A stretch of 64,000 nucleotides of DNA from Clostridium cavendishii DSM 21758 (GTDB lineage Bacteria > Bacillota > Clostridia > Clostridiales > Clostridiaceae). The notes below the pieces were generated by a model. The model was given only the letters and a program-made list of their open reading frames with translations. It ran no database searches and had not been told where the DNA came from. A program made the translations under genes and the position numbers. Positions 42,475 through 50,143 of the stretch are shown piece by piece. Each line of letters begins with the position of its first letter. The first letter of the stretch is position 1. The stretch is taken from contig NZ_FQZB01000016.1 of the NCBI RefSeq assembly GCF_900141845.1, forward strand, positions 62,001-126,000, given 5' to 3'.

Positions 42475-43581
42475 TTAAAAAATTTTACTGATTAAATCAG
42501 TAGCTTTTTTCATCATATCATCAGTTACATGAGAATAAGTTTTCATAGTCTGTTCTATATCGTGACCTAACAATTTAGCAGCTGTTTTAAAATCAATCCC
42601 GTTGCTAATTAAATTAGTAGCATAAGTGTGCCTTAATTCATGTATGCAGATACCGAATTTTCTTTGTAATTGTCTACCTAAATTAGAACTCATGCTATAA
42701 GTGCTAGTGGATTCTATTAGACGGGAATTATTTAAATTAAAATCAACAACCTTATCATTCTCTAGTTTTAATTTAATTTCTTTTAGTTGATTTAATGTTT
42801 TTGGAGGGATAGGTACAATTCTGTATGAATTCTTGGATTTTAAATCTCCAAAATTATATTTTTCTGTCAATTTATCAATTTTCCATTGCTTATTAATGTC
42901 AATTATTGATTTTTCAAAATCAATATCCCGCCATGTAAGTCCTAATATCTCACCTACCCTTAGGCCACATTTCAGAGCCAATAATGTTACGAGATAGTAA
43001 TCATTACCTTTTGTTTCGTAAAAGTTCAATAATTTAATTTGTTCTTCGTTTGTTAAGGCTTTCTTGTCAGTAGAGCTTTTAGTGGATGGTAAAGTTAAAT
43101 TAACAATACTAGCTACTGGAATATTATATTGTCTATGTGCAAAGTTAAGCATACATTTAAAAATAGTAGTTCTTCTCTGTATTGTTGCCAAAGAATATTT
43201 ATTAGCTAATGCATTTACACATTTTTGTACATCAGCTAATTTAAGTTTTGCAACTTCTATATCATCTAAAGAAAAATAATTTAGAGATTGCTCATAATTT
43301 TTAAAAGTATTATATTCCCTGTGTGTTTTAATATGATTTAAATAGTCTTTCTTTAACTCACCAATAGTTAAATTTTCACTACCTTCAACGATATTGAGAG
43401 ATTGTTTTTCTTTCAATTCCTGTAACATTTTATCAGCAGCAATTTTAGCTTTTTTAGTACCTTCTCTTGTATCTGGAAATCCTTGTTTACTTTTTTGCTT
43501 CCATTTACTCAACTTATCTTTGTAACTTATAATTACTTGAATACCATTATCCTTTTTTCTATAAGTAACATTATATTCCAT
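42475..43581 (-). CDS. int: Phage tyrosine integrase
   Basis: 368 residues from the ATG at 43581. N-terminal arm-binding domain (1-60), SAM-like core-binding domain (70-165) and catalytic domain with KCGLRVGEILGLTWRDI (first Arg, about 208), HELRHTYATNLI (His-x-x-Arg), LLGHDIEQTMKTYSHV (His and nucleophile Tyr). It recombines attP with attB. No ribosome site stands directly before the ATG, but GGAGGA lies beyond a perfect 11-bp hairpin that, if folded, would bring it to 8 bases from the ATG. Confidence 0.94.
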   Translation of the reverse strand: MEYNVTYRKKDNGIQVIISYKDKLSKWKQKSKQGFPDTREGTKKAKIAADKMLQELKEKQSLNIVEGSENLTIGELKKDYLNHIKTHREYNTFKNYEQSLNYFSLDDIEVAKLKLADVQKCVNALANKYSLATIQRRTTIFKCMLNFAHRQYNIPVASIVNLTLPSTKSSTDKKALTNEEQIKLLNFYETKGNDYYLVTLLALKCGLRVGEILGLTWRDIDFEKSIIDINKQWKIDKLTEKYNFGDLKSKNSYRIVPIPPKTLNQLKEIKLKLENDKVVDFNLNNSRLIESTSTYSMSSNLGRQLQRKFGICIHELRHTYATNLISNGIDFKTAAKLLGHDIEQTMKTYSHVTDDMMKKATDLISKIF

Positions 43582-43589
43582 AATATATT

Positions 43590-43636
43590 TTTAGTGAGAA
43601 ATATATTAATAAGCACCAATTCTCACTAAATCCTCC
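43590..43636 (-). promoter_or_regulatory. Looped-out ribosome site and leader codon set before int
   Basis: On the minus strand: GGAGGA (43636-43631), stem TTTAGTGAGAA, 19-base loop, stem TTCTCACTAAA, then 8 bases to the int ATG. Unfolded, the same ribosome site would start a GTG leader of six codons (VRIGAY) inside the hairpin. Confidence 0.45.
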
Positions 43637-43644
43637 TTTCTTTT

Positions 43645-43671
43645 TTGCTAGTGACCTTTAGGTATCTAGCA
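43645..43671 (-). terminator. Short hairpin between the ImmA-like gene and int
   Basis: TTGCTAG / CTAGCAA arms; on the minus strand it is followed by AAAAAG, so termination would be weak. Confidence 0.3.
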
Positions 43672-43685
43672 AGTTTATAATATAT

Positions 43686-44198
43686 TTAAAAATTATTATA
43701 ATTAAATAATCCACCGAAGTCCCTAATGATTCCAAAAGAGGGTTCTAATTGTAAATAATAATTACCAACAAAAATCCCCATTCCATATTGTTTTTTCCAC
43801 TCATTTAGAATATTTAAAAGAGTGTCTATAGTAATGTTAAGATATTCAGCCATTTCATATATAGTAGTAACACCATACCTCATAGCTTCAACCACATCAT
43901 TAGGCTCAACTAAAATTTTAAAACTATCTTTACGAGCAATAAGTTCTAATTTTTTATTTCTAATATCTTTTTGATTAGTTATATGACCAAAAGTAGTATG
44001 ATGATGACCTAATTCTTCTGCCAATACTTCGTATTTATCAATTTCAGTCATATTAGAATTGATAATGATAATATTTTTTTCTTTATTGCTAATATACTTT
44101 CCACATTTTTTATTTGTACCAAGATCAAGTTCTAATACTATAACAGTCTGTTTTTCAGCTTCAATTAATAGTTTTTCATATCTAGTCAATGTAATCAA
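43686..44198 (-). CDS. ImmA/IrrE-type metallopeptidase
   Basis: 170 residues. The active-site helix reads LAEELGHHHTTFGHI, the E-E-L-G-H version of H-E-x-x-H seen in phage members of this family. The family cleaves the phage repressor after DNA damage (ImmA of ICEBs1). The rest is small helical segments including a MAEYLNI motif that resembles the IrrE-associated helix-turn-helix. Directly follows the repressor gene in one leftward operon, the expected partner arrangement. Confidence 0.82.
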   Translation of the reverse strand: MITLTRYEKLLIEAEKQTVIVLELDLGTNKKCGKYISNKEKNIIIINSNMTEIDKYEVLAEELGHHHTTFGHITNQKDIRNKKLELIARKDSFKILVEPNDVVEAMRYGVTTIYEMAEYLNITIDTLLNILNEWKKQYGMGIFVGNYYLQLEPSFGIIRDFGGLFNYNNF

Positions 44199-44204
44199 CC
44201 CCAG

Positions 44205-44744
44205 TTATTTAAGTCTCTTTATTTCAGTCAGTATTCTTCTATCCATTTCTTCTGCCTCTTCATTTGTCAAATTATCATTATGTGCAGCAACTGTTGTAAA
44301 CATATCTTCTAATGTAGCAGATAGTTCATTCTGATTTGAATACATTGGAATACAATTTAATTCAGAAACTCTTTTAGTAGCTTCCTTTTTTCCTAAATCA
44401 TTTAATTTTAAAAAGTTTTCTAAAAGTTCAACTGATTGTTTACCATAAGTTTTTTGAATTGAATCTATTAATTTACCTTCATTTGCTAATTTATTAGTAT
44501 CTATTGTAGAGTCAAATTTCTCTATATCTCCATTCTTTAATGAGAAGCTTTCATCAAAAAATTCATGTACGTCCATATTTAAAGCAGTTGCAATTTTTTG
44601 TATTGTGTCCATTCTAGGATTTGAATTTTTTCCGTTAATAATATCACTCAATGTAGATTGTGCCAAGTTAGCTTCTTTACATAATCTATATTTACTCCAC
44701 CCTTTATTGTTAATAGATTTTAAAATTAAGTCTTTATTAAACAT
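44205..44744 (-). CDS. CI-like phage repressor, XRE family
   Basis: 179 residues; ATG at 44744 chosen for the TAAAGGAGCT site upstream (a longer frame begins at 44789 inside the promoter). N-terminal XRE helix-turn-helix (GWSKYRLCKEANLAQSTLSDIINGKNSNP) of about 65 residues, then a linker and a helical C-terminal part. No LexA-like Ser/Lys protease dyad is evident, which fits inactivation by the neighbouring ImmA-like protease. The promoter in front is overlapped by ACGAAGTA operator half-sites. Confidence 0.85.
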   Translation of the reverse strand: MFNKDLILKSINNKGWSKYRLCKEANLAQSTLSDIINGKNSNPRMDTIQKIATALNMDVHEFFDESFSLKNGDIEKFDSTIDTNKLANEGKLIDSIQKTYGKQSVELLENFLKLNDLGKKEATKRVSELNCIPMYSNQNELSATLEDMFTTVAAHNDNLTNEEAEEMDRRILTEIKRLK

Positions 44745-44780
44745 AAAATTAGCTCCTTTATATGTATTTCTATATAACGA

Positions 44781-44809
44781 AGTATACAACGGTTTAAACG
44801 ATATGTCAA
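44781..44809 (-). promoter_or_regulatory. Repressor-maintenance promoter (leftward)
   Basis: On the minus strand TTGACA (44809-44804), 17-base spacer, TATACT (44786-44781). Operator half-sites at 44777-44784 and 44815-44822 flank it. Confidence 0.65.
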
Positions 44810-44880
44810 GTAAAACGAAGTAATTTTAAGAAAGTGGAGGTTAGTTTAGATAAGTAATCAATTATAACGGAATACTACGT

Positions 44881-44909
44881 TTGATAGAAACTTAATTACG
44901 TAGTATTAT
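44881..44909 (+). promoter_or_regulatory. Early lytic promoter (rightward)
   Basis: TTGATA (44881-44886), 17-base spacer, TATTAT (44904-44909). Flanked and overlapped by operator sites. Confidence 0.6.
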
Positions 44910-44962
44910 AAATTCAACGAAGTACTTCGTAATAAAAAACCAATGAGGGAGGTTAAATTAAT

Positions 44963-45187
44963 ATGTCAATTGGAGAAGCAATTAATGTTTTAGCACAAGA
45001 AAAACAAATTACAAAATATAGAATTGCTAAAAACGCTAATATGTCACAAACAACATTAAGTGAAATTACAAATGGAAAAAATTCAAATCCTACAATTGAA
45101 ACTTTAGAAAAGATAGCAAAAGGGATTGGAGTACCTGTTTCTCATTTAATAAAGAAAGTTGAAGAATTGGGACAAATTGAAAAATAG
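44963..45187 (+). CDS. Cro-like XRE-family regulator
   Basis: 74 residues from ATG 44963 with GAGGGAGGT upstream. Almost entirely a helix-turn-helix domain (ITKYRIAKNANMSQTTLSEITNGKNSNP), very like that of the CI-like protein (both have TLSxIxNGKNSNP), so the two are expected to recognise the same operators. First gene of the rightward early operon. Confidence 0.85.
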   Translation: MSIGEAINVLAQEKQITKYRIAKNANMSQTTLSEITNGKNSNPTIETLEKIAKGIGVPVSHLIKKVEELGQIEK

Positions 45188-45201
45188 GGAGAAAAGTAAA
45201 A

Positions 45202-45531
45202 ATGAATAATCAATTATTAGTCAAAGAAATTAAAAATATTGATGGAATGAAATTTCATGATATATAAGGGGAATTTGGAGAAAGTAGAAATGCAATTCTT
45301 GGTAAAGAGATTTCTAATATACATGGAAGAGAGTTAAAAGTTATAAACCAAAATATTGAAGGAAATAGAATTAGGTTTAAAGATGGGATAGATATTGTGG
45401 ATTTAAAAGAACAAAATTTAATTCAAACTACAATGTTTGGGAAGTGTATTCAAACTCAAATGTACAATGGAATATTTAAATCAGTAATAGTTATAAAAAT
45501 GAAGCCAACTGTTAAATTTTATGAGTGTTGA
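45202..45531 (+). pseudogene. Broken antirepressor-like gene (ORF6N type)
   Basis: Starts at ATG 45202 as MNNQLLVKEIKNIDGMKFHDI and hits TAA at 45265-45267 after 21 codons. The same frame then continues to TGA 45529 with GEFGESRNAILGKEISNIHG and RIRFKDGIDIVDLKEQN, which together match the start of ORF6N-type phage antirepressors. The end (TVKFYEC) is also not the usual C-terminus. So it is a decayed gene with at least one nonsense change. An intact antirepressor-like gene lies nearby. Confidence 0.6.
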
Positions 45532-45637
45532 GATAAATAAAAAAATAAATCTAATTTATTTTTTAAAATTTAATATCAAAATAAGATTTGATGTATGAAA
45601 AGATAACATACACTAGATAAGGAAAGGAGGATGAAAT

Positions 45638-45943
45638 ATGGAATTAAAATTGTTTTCTATTAAAGATTTATCTATTAGATGGCGGAAAGATGAAGGTACA
45701 GTAAGAAGATATGTCAGGGATGGAATATTGACTCCTTGTAAAGGTGTTCCTGGGATGATGTTTCACCCTAGATATATAGAACAGCTAGAGGGTGTCGAAT
45801 TAGAAAGATTTTCGCCTATTGAAAAGAAAAGACTAGAAAAAGAATTAGAAGAATTAAAAATGCAAAATGCAAATCTTAGAAAAGTATTAGGTAATATACT
45901 AGTTGAAAGTTCTAAAATAATTAATTTAGTAGGCAAAAACTAA
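45638..45943 (+). CDS. Phage helix-turn-helix protein with C-terminal coiled coil
   Basis: 101 residues from ATG 45638 after AAAGGAGGATG. Residues 6-50 look like a MerR/excisionase-type winged helix (SIKDLSIRWRKDEGTVRRYV followed by GVPGMMFHPRYIEQLEG). Residues 58-95 form a charged coiled coil. Likely a DNA-binding early regulator or an excisionase; position after cro fits either. Confidence 0.6.
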   Translation: MELKLFSIKDLSIRWRKDEGTVRRYVRDGILTPCKGVPGMMFHPRYIEQLEGVELERFSPIEKKRLEKELEELKMQNANLRKVLGNILVESSKIINLVGKN

Positions 45944-45991
45944 ACACTCTACATTATACTCTATAAATTTTGTAACTAGAAAGGAGAAAAA

Positions 45992-46774
45992 ATGAACGAT
46001 ATTACAGTGTTTGAGGGACAAGAAATATCAGTTATTACTGATAAAGGTCAAAAATTAATAAATTTAGTTCACGTAGCTAAGTCTTGTGGGTTATTTGAAG
46101 TAAAGGGAAATAAGGAATATGTAAATTGGAAACAGGCAGGTGGAGTAGTTAAAAAGTTTAAAAAGATAATTTCGGAAGATATTCCGAAACAATATTTAGA
46201 AGAAATAAATTACATTCTAGATGAAATAGAAAATACAGATGACCGTAACAGTATTTATATAAGTAGTTGGTTAGCTAAGAGATTAGCAGTAGAGTGTCAT
46301 AGTGAAAAAGCTAATAAATTTAAAAATTTCTTGGTTACATTAGATGAGAAAAGAGAGCGTAGTGAATTAATAGTTAGTAATAATGAAGTGGCAAGTTTAG
46401 TTGGACAAACTGTTAAATCTATAGTACCAACATTAGTTACTGAAATAACAAAGCAATTTGCACCAATAATAGTAGAAACTAAAAATCAAGTAAATACAAT
46501 GACTAAATTAATGTATGATCAATCTATCATATATGATCAAGATAGAGAAGACTTAAAAGCATTGATAGGATTAAGAGCTGTTAATACAAAAAAATTAACA
46601 GATAAATTAAAAGAAAGATTATCAGAAGCGCATGGAAAATATATAACTGCATCAAGCTTACAGTATATAAATGCTAAGAATAAGGTTTTTAAAGAGTTTA
46701 AGGTTACAAAGTGGGAGGATGTTCCTTCTAGTAAATATAATGCAGTTTATGCATATATAGATGAAACTATTTAG
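45992..46774 (+). CDS. Phage antirepressor-like protein with ORF6C domain
   Basis: 260 residues from ATG 45992 with AAAGGAGAAAA upstream. The N-terminal part (1-110) is a Bro-like module (EGQEISVITDKGQKLINLVH). Middle and C-terminal regions contain the ORF6C-type domain (LKALIGLRAVNTKKLTDKL, ... WEDVPSSKYNAVYAYID). Such proteins counteract the repressor or regulate early genes. It may replace the function of the broken gene at 45202. Confidence 0.75.
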   Translation: MNDITVFEGQEISVITDKGQKLINLVHVAKSCGLFEVKGNKEYVNWKQAGGVVKKFKKIISEDIPKQYLEEINYILDEIENTDDRNSIYISSWLAKRLAVECHSEKANKFKNFLVTLDEKRERSELIVSNNEVASLVGQTVKSIVPTLVTEITKQFAPIIVETKNQVNTMTKLMYDQSIIYDQDREDLKALIGLRAVNTKKLTDKLKERLSEAHGKYITASSLQYINAKNKVFKEFKVTKWEDVPSSKYNAVYAYIDETI

Positions 46775-46790
46775 GGGAGGTTTAAATAAA

Positions 46791-46979
46791 ATGAAGTGCA
46801 GCATAAGAGAACAATTAAAAATTAGCTGTACTAAAGATGAATTTAATGAAGCATTAGATATGACAATGGATTATATTAAATTTAATAATATCAGGTTCGG
46901 TAAAAGAACAAATATAGATCAAGTTATAAGCTTGGTTGAAACATCAATTTTAATTGTAAGAAGGTGTGAAAATGATTAG
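46791..46979 (+). CDS. Hypothetical small phage protein
   Basis: 62 residues from ATG 46791; AGGGGAGG lies 9 bases upstream. Helical, with two N-terminal cysteines (CSIREQLKISCTKDEF). It overlaps the start of the sigma-like gene by 8 bases, so translation is coupled. No family recognised. Confidence 0.55.
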   Translation: MKCSIREQLKISCTKDEFNEALDMTMDYIKFNNIRFGKRTNIDQVISLVETSILIVRRCEND

Positions 46980-47478
46980 ACCTGAAGATCATCTTAAGTT
47001 AGTGAGTTATGTTATAGGAAAAAAATTCAGTAATTATTTAGGTAATTTTGAATATGATGATTTGTTTCAAATGGGATGTGTTGGGTTAATAAAAGCTTGC
47101 AATACTTATGATGAGAAAAGAGGAGTATTTTCAAGCTATGCTTTTATGAATATATGGGGAATAATCCTTAAATATATAAAAGATAGTTTGAAAAATGCAG
47201 AGACAGTATCACTAGATGATTTAATTAATGAAAATACAAGATTAATTGAATTTTATCTAGTTGATGATAACAGCTTTGAAAAAGTAGAGAACATGATCTT
47301 GGTCAATGAACTTTTAAAAGAAACAACTAAATTACAAAGAAAATATATAGAATTATATTATTTTGAAGATTTAACTTTAAAAGAAATTGGAGATAAGTTT
47401 AATACGACTAAGCAAGCTATAGATTTTACTAAAAAACAAGGGTTAAAAAGAATTGCTAGAAGATGTGAAAGATTATAA
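46972..47478 (+). CDS. Phage sigma-70-like factor
   Basis: 168 residues from ATG 46972 with AAGGTG 5 bases upstream. Sigma region 2 is shown by YDDLFQMGCVGLIKACNTYD followed by FSSYAFMNIWG. Region 4 is shown by the helix-turn-helix LTLKEIGDKFNTTKQAIDFTKKQGLKRI. It would direct RNA polymerase to phage promoters or act as an early regulator. Typical place between antirepressor and replication genes in clostridial phages. Confidence 0.82.
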   Translation: MIRPEDHLKLVSYVIGKKFSNYLGNFEYDDLFQMGCVGLIKACNTYDEKRGVFSSYAFMNIWGIILKYIKDSLKNAETVSLDDLINENTRLIEFYLVDDNSFEKVENMILVNELLKETTKLQRKYIELYYFEDLTLKEIGDKFNTTKQAIDFTKKQGLKRIARRCERL

Positions 47479-47483
47479 AGGAG

Positions 47484-48740
47484 TTGATTAAAATAGAAGT
47501 TAAATTATTACCACATCAAAATAAAGCTTTAGCTGCCACTAAAGAATTTAATAGATGTGCTTATTATTTGGACATGGGATTAGGAAAAACTTTCACTGGT
47601 TCTGAAAAAATGAAAGAGCTCAATACCAAAGTAAATTTGATAATCTGCCAAAAATCAAAAATACAAGATTGGTATGAGCATTGTAAAACTTACTATGAAG
47701 ATTATACCACTATTATATATTCTAAGCCAATGAAAAATATAACTGATAAAACAATAATAATTATAAATTATGATTTAGTATGGCGTAGACCAGAATTATT
47801 AGAGTTATCAGAATTCACATTAATGTTAGATGAGAGTTCATGTATTAAAAATGAAAAGTCTAATAGAACTAAGTTCATACTTAAAATGAAACCTAGTAGT
47901 GTGATTTTATTAAGTGGAACGCCTACCGGAGGGAAATATGAAGAGCTATATAGCCAATGTAAATTACTAGGGTGGAAAATTAGTAAAAAAGCTTTTTGGG
48001 AAACTTATATAGTTACTAAAAAGATGGATATTAACGGATTTAGTGTACCAATAGTAATTGGATATAAAAATATAGACAGGCTTAAAGCAAAATTACGTGA
48101 GTATGGAGCTGTATTTATGAAAACTGAAGAAGTTATAGATCTTCCAGAACAATTAGATAACATAATAAAAATAGAGTCAACTAAAGAATATAAGAAGTTT
48201 GTTAAAAATAGACTCATTGAGATTGAAGACAAAGAGTTAGTAGGAGATACAAGTTTAACTAAACTCTTATATCAAAGACAGCTTAGTTCACAATACAACA
48301 GTAATAAGACAACTATGTTAAGAGATTTATTAGAGTCTACAAATGATAGGGTGATAATATTCTATAACTTCAATGATGAGTTAGAAAAGATAGAAGATAT
48401 GTGTATAAGGATGGAAAGAACAGTATCAGTAGTTAATGGTCAGCGTAAAGACTTAAGGTGTTATGAAGAAGATAATGACTCAGTAACTCTTATTCAATAC
48501 CAGGCAGGAGCCATGGGATTAAATCTACAGAAAGCTAATAAGATTATATATTTTAGTTTACCTCTATCTAGTGAGTTATTCGAGCAGAGTAAAAAGCGTA
48601 TTCACAGGATAGGGCAAAAGAAGAGCTGCTTTTATTACTACTTAATTACTAAAGGTAGTATTGAAGAAAAGATATATGAAGTATTAGGACAACGTAGGGA
48701 TTTTACTAATAAGTTATTTGAAGAACTGGATGATAACTAA
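47484..48740 (+). CDS. SNF2-family DNA helicase
   Basis: Up to 418 residues. Superfamily 2 motifs in order: Walker A YYLDMGLGKTFTGS (30-36), LMLDESSCIKN (motif II, DESS), LILLSGTPTGGK-type motif III, YQAGAMGLNLQKANKIIYF (motif V) and SKKRIHRIGQKKSCFYYYL (motif VI). Phage SNF2 proteins translocate on or remodel DNA during replication. Start uncertain: TTG 47484 directly abuts its AAAGGAG site, whereas ATA 47493 is 9 bases away in the same frame. Cotranscribed with the following recombination genes. Confidence 0.9.
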   Translation: MIKIEVKLLPHQNKALAATKEFNRCAYYLDMGLGKTFTGSEKMKELNTKVNLIICQKSKIQDWYEHCKTYYEDYTTIIYSKPMKNITDKTIIIINYDLVWRRPELLELSEFTLMLDESSCIKNEKSNRTKFILKMKPSSVILLSGTPTGGKYEELYSQCKLLGWKISKKAFWETYIVTKKMDINGFSVPIVIGYKNIDRLKAKLREYGAVFMKTEEVIDLPEQLDNIIKIESTKEYKKFVKNRLIEIEDKELVGDTSLTKLLYQRQLSSQYNSNKTTMLRDLLESTNDRVIIFYNFNDELEKIEDMCIRMERTVSVVNGQRKDLRCYEEDNDSVTLIQYQAGAMGLNLQKANKIIYFSLPLSSELFEQSKKRIHRIGQKKSCFYYYLITKGSIEEKIYEVLGQRRDFTNKLFEELDDN

Positions 48741-48779
48741 TTAAATTTATAATTATAAAAATCTAAGGAGGATAAATTA

Positions 48780-49271
48780 ATGGAATTAAAAACAGTGGAA
48801 GAGTATTCAAAAGAAATGACTAGAGGGGAATTTGATAAATTCACAGAGGTTGAAGAGTTGTGTCCTGGCAACTTAGGGTTGATGGATATAGGTTCAGAAG
48901 AATGTGATATAGAGAATTGTATAAAGTGTTGGGATAAAGCTTTAGTAGGTATTACATTTAAAGCGGCAGTACCATCATTACCAATTGAAACTATGCCAGT
49001 ATTAAAGAAACTTGAAGAGTTAGAAATTCAATCTAAAAACATTAAAGAACAACAAGAAAAACTTAGAGTGGATTTAATTAAAGCTATGGAAACTCATGGA
49101 GTTAAGAAGTGGGATAACGAGGTTATGACAGTAACTTATACAGCTCCAACTACTAAAACATCAATAGATAGCAAAAAACTTAAGGAAGAATTACCAGATG
49201 TGTTTGCAAAATATAGTAAAACATCAAACGTTAAGAGCTCTATAAGAATTAAATTAAAGGGGGATAAGTAA
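48780..49271 (+). CDS. Gp157-like phage early protein
   Basis: 163 residues from ATG 48780 after AAGGAGG. The N-terminal part has a cysteine cluster (CPGNLGL, ECDIENCIKCW), then a coiled coil (90-130). The C-terminal MTVTYTAPTTKTSIDSKKLK followed by VKSSIRIKLK is typical of Gp157/host-nuclease-inhibitor-like phage proteins. Probably handles DNA ends or inhibits a host nuclease. Function inferred from family resemblance and place. Confidence 0.6.
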   Translation: MELKTVEEYSKEMTRGEFDKFTEVEELCPGNLGLMDIGSEECDIENCIKCWDKALVGITFKAAVPSLPIETMPVLKKLEELEIQSKNIKEQQEKLRVDLIKAMETHGVKKWDNEVMTVTYTAPTTKTSIDSKKLKEELPDVFAKYSKTSNVKSSIRIKLKGDK

Positions 49272-49273
49272 TT

Positions 49274-49375
49274 ATGGAAACTTTATATACAGTGGATGTT
49301 AAAGAAAATAATGAGGTTATTTATACATCACCATTAGAAGATGGATTTATGCCAGTTGAAAGTGAAGAAGAATAA
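49274..49375 (+). CDS. Very small acidic phage protein
   Basis: 33 residues from ATG 49274, with AAAGGGGGAT upstream at the end of the previous gene. Strongly acidic end (MPVESEEE). Its TAA shares one base with the ATG of the nuclease gene, so it is translated in the same chain of coupled genes. No family recognised. Confidence 0.5.
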   Translation: METLYTVDVKENNEVIYTSPLEDGFMPVESEEE

Positions 49376-49677
49376 TGACAGTAGGACCAGAAAAACAGTT
49401 TGAAAATGAGATTAAAAAATTTTTAGATAAACTACCTAAGACTTGGTACTTTAAATTTTGGGCAGGGCCTTATAGTAAATCAGGTATTCCAGATATTATT
49501 GGAGTAGTTAATGGAAGATTTATAGCACTAGAAGTTAAAGCAGATAGTGGACGAGCTAGTGAGTTACAGAAACGTAATATTAGGCTTATAGAACAGTGTG
49601 GTGGATTTGCTCGTATAGTTTATCCTAAAGATTTTGAAAGGCTTAAAAAGGAGCTTATGGAGTTATGCGAAAGCTAA
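49375..49677 (+). CDS. VRR-NUC domain nuclease
   Basis: 100 residues from ATG 49375, overlapping the previous stop. PD-(D/E)XK-type core: early Glu (EKQFENEIKKFL), SGIPDIIGVVNGRFIALEVKAD with the catalytic Asp and Glu-x-Lys, then SELQKRNIRLIEQCGGFARIV. Stand-alone VRR-NUC proteins are structure-specific nucleases commonly beside SNF2 helicases in phages, as here. Confidence 0.9.
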   Translation: MTVGPEKQFENEIKKFLDKLPKTWYFKFWAGPYSKSGIPDIIGVVNGRFIALEVKADSGRASELQKRNIRLIEQCGGFARIVYPKDFERLKKELMELCES

Positions 49678-49814
49678 GTAAAAGCCAGTTTATGCATAAG
49701 GTTATAAATGATAAATATGATAAACAACATACTGAAAGAGAAAAGCTTAAAGGTGCTGATAATCATATTTTTGAAAATATAAACAAAATAAGAAGGAGGA
49801 ATAATGGCAAATGA
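49665..49814 (+). CDS. Small basic phage protein
   Basis: 49 residues from ATG 49665, overlapping the VRR-NUC end by 13 bases and the next start by ATGA. Basic and polar (MRKLSKSQFMHKVINDKYDK; NKIRRRNNGK). Its ribosome site (GGAG at about 49651) lies in the nuclease gene, and the site of the next gene (AGAAGGAGG) lies inside this one. Real gene status is likely from the tight overlaps; no family recognised. Confidence 0.45.
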   Translation: MRKLSKSQFMHKVINDKYDKQHTEREKLKGADNHIFENINKIRRRNNGK

Positions 49815-50143
49815 CTAAGGAAAAATGGAATGAAGAAGCTGAAGAGTTAATCGACACTATACTTGACTTTAAAGAAAAGTCAAAACGTACTCAGGAGGAT
49901 TTAGATAGTGCCAAATGTGAATTAGCAAGCTTACTTGAGCAGCATAATGTAACAGAGTATATAGGTAAAAATGGAAAAGTAAACTTTGTTGATTTTGAAA
50001 GAGAAGGCTTGGTTAAAGACAATGTAGTTGAAACTGTAGATGGAGTTAATAAAGGAAAAATTAAAAGCATTAATATGAAGGACTTAACGAAAGAAATTAA
50101 AGTTCACTTCATAAATGTTAGGGGGGGGTATTTGTGTGATTAA
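49811..50143 (+). CDS. Hypothetical phage protein
   Basis: 110 residues from ATG 49811. N-terminal coiled-coil helix (KWNEEAEELIDTILDFKEK, KSKRTQEDLDSAKCELASLL), then a small beta-rich part (IGKNGKVNFVDFEREG). Resembles the short host-nuclease-inhibitor-like proteins of phage recombination blocks but I cannot name it. It overlaps the HD gene; a run of eight G near its end serves as the next ribosome site. Confidence 0.5.
   Translation: MTKEKWNEEAEELIDTILDFKEKSKRTQEDLDSAKCELASLLEQHNVTEYIGKNGKVNFVDFEREGLVKDNVVETVDGVNKGKIKSINMKDLTKEIKVHFINVRGGYLCD

Larger units (their letters stand above)
44777..44930. promoter_or_regulatory. CI/Cro operator region
   Basis: Repeated ACGAAGTA-type sites: 44777-44784, 44815-44822, near-palindrome ACGGAATACTACGT (44867-44880), ACGTAGTAT (about 44898), and perfect palindrome ACGAAGTACTTCGT (44917-44930). 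Confidence 0.65.
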
